Source: Phenylobacterium kunshanense (GTDB lineage Bacteria; Pseudomonadota; Alphaproteobacteria; Caulobacterales; Caulobacteraceae). From it: DNA of 64,000 nucleotides. The translations under genes were made by a program, and so were the position numbers. The stretch spans positions 85,058-149,057 of the forward strand of contig NZ_QFYS01000010.1 in assembly GCF_003254525.1 (NCBI RefSeq), given 5' to 3'. Shown piece by piece: positions 62,901-64,000 of this stretch. Numbering within the stretch: the stretch's first letter is position 1; each line of letters begins with the position of its first letter. The notes under the pieces were generated by a model that made no database searches, was not told the DNA's origin, and was given only the letters and a program-made list of their open reading frames with translations.

Positions 62901-63406
62901 AGGCCCTGACCCGCGCCGTGGCGGTCAGCCTCTACAAGCTGATGGCCTACAAGGACGAGTACGAGGTCGCGCGCCTCTACAGCGACGGCCGCTTCGCCAG
63001 CTATCGGGCGGAGACCTTCAAGGGCGGCAAGGCCAAGGTCTGGCTCGCGCCGCCGCTGCTGGCCCGCAAGGGGCCGGACGGCAAGCCGAGGAAGATGGCC
63101 TTCTCGCCCTGGATGCTGGATTTGGCGTTCCCGACGCTGGCGAAGCTGAAGGGCCTGCGCGGCGGCCCGCTCGACGTCTTCGGCATGACCGCCGAGCGGA
63201 AGATGGAGCGCCAGCTCGTCCGCGACTTCGAGGTCCAGGTCGACCGCCTGGCCGCCGGCCTCACCCCAGGGCGCCTGCCGCTGGCGGTCCAGATCGCCGA
63301 GGTCCCCCAGGCCATCCGCGGCTTCGGCCACGTGAAGGAGGCCTCGGTCGGCCCGGCGAAGGCCACCGCCCGGCGCCTCTGGAGCGAATGGGAGGCGAAG
63401 GCCTGA
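59987..63406 (+). CDS. Indolepyruvate ferredoxin oxidoreductase, fused IorA-IorB type
   Basis: A 1139-residue single-chain 2-oxoacid:acceptor oxidoreductase that decarboxylates aryl pyruvates (indolepyruvate, phenylpyruvate) from aromatic amino-acid breakdown to acyl-CoA. The order is an N-terminal pyruvate-oxidoreductase pyrimidine domain, a TPP-binding region (FFCSGCPHNTST, GIGCHYMASF, FVNLGDGTYNHSG), a cysteine-rich segment with Cys634, Cys637 and Cys640 in LVCEGCGDCSAKSHCVSVEP, and a C-terminal gamma-type domain (GVGGTGVTTVASILAMAAH). No separate ferredoxin-type subunit gene is adjacent. Lrp control is inferred from the divergent neighbour. Confidence 0.9.
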   Translation: MRHQEVTLDDKFLLTEGRVFITGVQTLLRVAMDQRRLDKAAGLNTAGFISGYRGSPLGGLDQQAARAGKFLKDAEVVFKEGLNEDLAATAVWGSQQANLFPGARYDGVFGMWYGKAPGVDRTGDAFKHANFAGVFPKGGVLAVAGDDHSCKSSTLPSQSEYAFQDFEMPVLSPADVQEVLDYGLLGYALSRFSGLWVGLIALADTMDSGATIDVSLSRHQFVTPENFRIPAGGLGIRLKDQPLDKERRLRTQKIPAALAFARANRIDRVMLGAARPRLGIVCQGQAYKDVIEALSAMGITPAEAAGLGVAIYKVGMPWPLEPTGIRAFAAGLETLMVIEHKRPLIETQARAALYDLPAHARPTIIGKTDEKGGPLLSELTSLSVAEIALAIADRLPAGGHMDRVYDYLNRVSAASMAAVTLSSDQQRKPFFCSGCPHNTSTRLPEGSRALAGIGCHYMASFNDPNTDLTSHMGGEGLTWVGAAPFTTEPHVFVNLGDGTYNHSGSLAVRASVAAKSNITYKLLFNDAVAMTGGQRAESGFTVPQITRQLAAEGVEKVVIVAAEPERYQGVTGLAPGVEVFPRTDLMKVQRELRQVPGTTVLIYDQVCATEKRRRRKRGKMAAAPMRVMINPLVCEGCGDCSAKSHCVSVEPLNTEFGRKRKINQSTCNQDYSCLDGFCPSFVTLEGAENAHREKSPALTADATPLPEFEALHGVRNIVFTGVGGTGVTTVASILAMAAHVDGRAASVVDMTGLAQKGGAVFSHVRIGETEATIVGGRVPAASANVLIACDLLSAAGADALALYAKDRTVAVGNADFAPTADFVTDRDVRFDADEQGRRIAGAVKSYDAAPASHLAETSLGDAIYANMIMLGFAWQKGVVPVSSRALYRAIRLNGVEAEANLQAFELGRKAAFDPSFRGKREDDVPTPQTLPLDELIAHRVKELTAYQDAAYASRYLAQVEKVRAAEAPLGSEALTRAVAVSLYKLMAYKDEYEVARLYSDGRFASYRAETFKGGKAKVWLAPPLLARKGPDGKPRKMAFSPWMLDLAFPTLAKLKGLRGGPLDVFGMTAERKMERQLVRDFEVQVDRLAAGLTPGRLPLAVQIAEVPQAIRGFGHVKEASVGPAKATARRLWSEWEAKA

Positions 63407-63786
63407 CCCGCGCCCCCAGGCCCGCTCCAGCCCCCACCCGGCATCCGCAGGATGTCCGAGCCCTCTGGTGGCTCCTGCACGGCGAACGCCTGCGGGCCGC
63501 CGCTGGCCTCGGGCTCGGCGTCGCCGTCATCGCGGGCGTGGCCCTGCTCGCGGCGTGGTCGCGTGGCGGCGGAACGGTCACCGGCCAGGTCGTGCGTTTC
63601 GGCCTGCGGGAGACGGATCTAGGCAGCGTCCCCGTCGCGGTCGTCCAGCTCGCAGACCGCCTCACCACGGTCGAGCTCGCCCGCACCCACAACTGCCGCA
63701 TCGGCGACAGCATCACCCTCCACCGCCGAAGTCAGGGCGTCCTTGGCCGTTACACCCGCCCCTGTACGCCGCCCCCGACCCACTGA
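63388..63786 (+). CDS. Hypothetical single-pass membrane protein
   Basis: A 132-residue protein overlapping the oxidoreductase gene by 19 bases. It has a Pro-rich cytoplasmic start, one TM helix at about residues 38-58 (LGLGVAVIAGVALLAAW) and a small outside domain with GQVVRFGLRETDLGSVPVAVVQLADRLTTVELARTHNC. GGAG five bases upstream supports ATG 63388. The overlap suggests translational coupling. No function recognised. Confidence 0.6.
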   Translation: MGGEGLTRAPRPAPAPTRHPQDVRALWWLLHGERLRAAAGLGLGVAVIAGVALLAAWSRGGGTVTGQVVRFGLRETDLGSVPVAVVQLADRLTTVELARTHNCRIGDSITLHRRSQGVLGRYTRPCTPPPTH

Positions 63787-63909
63787 GCCGCGCGACCTCG
63801 CGCCTGGGTTCCCGCTCCGAAGGGCAGATCAGGCGCCTCTCCAGGCACCCCCCCACCGCAACGGCGCACACCCTCACCTCCCCCGCGAAGCGGCGGGAGC
63901 AACCATGTT

Positions 63910-64000
63910 TCAGGTGGCCGGGTGAGCGAGCCAGGGTTGGCCGCGGCTGAGGATGAGGTTGGCGGCTTCGATGAGCTTTCGCATGACGGCGACGGTGACG
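63910..64000 (-). CDS. IS110-family transposase, C-terminal end (truncated by window)
   Basis: On the minus strand the frame ending at 63910 reads (V)TVAVMRKLIEAANLILSRG then QPWLAHPAT and a stop. VxxAVMRKLI...ANxLLxxGxPW is the characteristic C-terminus of IS110-type transposases. The rest of the gene lies beyond the right edge. The short stretch from 63787 to 63909 is non-coding, with an imperfect CTCCC...GGGAG hairpin near 63877-63900, and would be the insertion sequence flank. Insertion boundaries cannot be fixed. Confidence 0.65.
   Translation of the reverse strand, partial: VTVAVMRKLIEAANLILSRGQPWLAHPAT

Noticed and set aside
60758..63331. An 857-codon open frame on the minus strand inside the indolepyruvate oxidoreductase gene
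   Set aside because: It is exactly antisense to a gene with clear family motifs and shows no domain or signal of its own; long antisense frames are common at this GC content.
1..64000. CRISPR arrays, rRNA operons, prophage or integrative elements within the window
   Set aside because: No regularly spaced repeats, rRNA-like sequence, integrase or phage structural genes were seen; only an IS110 end lies at the right edge.

Overview
This 64 kb window is GC-rich bacterial chromosome with dense, mostly housekeeping and metabolic gene content. The overall character points to an alphaproteobacterium of the Caulobacterales, probably a Phenylobacterium- or Caulobacter-like member of Caulobacteraceae. 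The supporting signs are the argH-lptM-like-lysA order with a divergent TlpA gene, the ftsE-ftsX-ydcF-plsC string, two PEPxxWA-CTERM proteins, a DUF2125 protein, a fused indolepyruvate ferredoxin oxidoreductase and frequent GTG starts. The genus is an inference. No rRNA, CRISPR array, prophage or replication origin is seen. The only mobile element is the tail of an IS110-type transposase at the right edge.

Layout. 0-11 kb: a truncated enoyl-CoA hydratase, an exported formylglycine-generating-enzyme-like lipoprotein, glutaminase, a divergent pair made of an ATP-grasp/alpha-E amidoligase-type protein and a transglutaminase, a second enoyl-CoA hydratase, an EEP-family hydrolase, a DsbA-family isomerase, and a TetR regulator with a membrane-anchored metallo-hydrolase. 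11-24 kb: an XRE regulator, TlpA/argH/LptM-like/lysA, hpt, a zinc-ribbon protein, the coupled ftsE-ftsX-ydcF-plsC operon, a ChaC-like protein, a DUF2125 protein, a methyltransferase and an outer-membrane barrel. 24-31 kb: a LytS/LytTR two-component pair, a PEP-CTERM protein, tRNA-Met, and a coupled glycosyltransferase/asparagine synthase/PQQ-type sugar dehydrogenase unit. 31-42 kb: nitronate monooxygenase, LhgO-like oxidase, TetR, TTC38-like protein, serine hydrolase, sulfotransferase, Crp/Fnr regulator, alpha/beta hydrolase, globin with acyl-CoA dehydrogenase, and a Gdx/SugE exporter. 42-64 kb: FKBP, two proteins of unknown function, acyl-CoA synthetase, PAS histidine kinase, uvrC, ankyrin protein, YdeI-like protein, two tandem exported carboxylesterases, pgsA, serine dehydratase, a PEP-CTERM cysteine-peptidase-like protein, YceI, a pirin/Lrp pair divergent from a 1139-residue indolepyruvate oxidoreductase, and an IS110 remnant.

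Many adjacent genes overlap by 1 or 4 bases, so translational coupling is the main organising principle. I did not find an obvious large new system. The loci most worth following are the glutaminase / ATP-grasp-alpha-E / transglutaminase neighbourhood (1.8-6.3 kb), the PEP-CTERM protein with a cysteine-peptidase-like triad (56.8 kb), the metallo-hydrolase with its own membrane domain and TetR (8.8-11 kb), the guanidine-II-like leader of the Gdx exporter (41.7 kb), and the exported FGE-like protein that keeps both catalytic cysteines. Product names come from reading protein motifs by eye. No database search was run.
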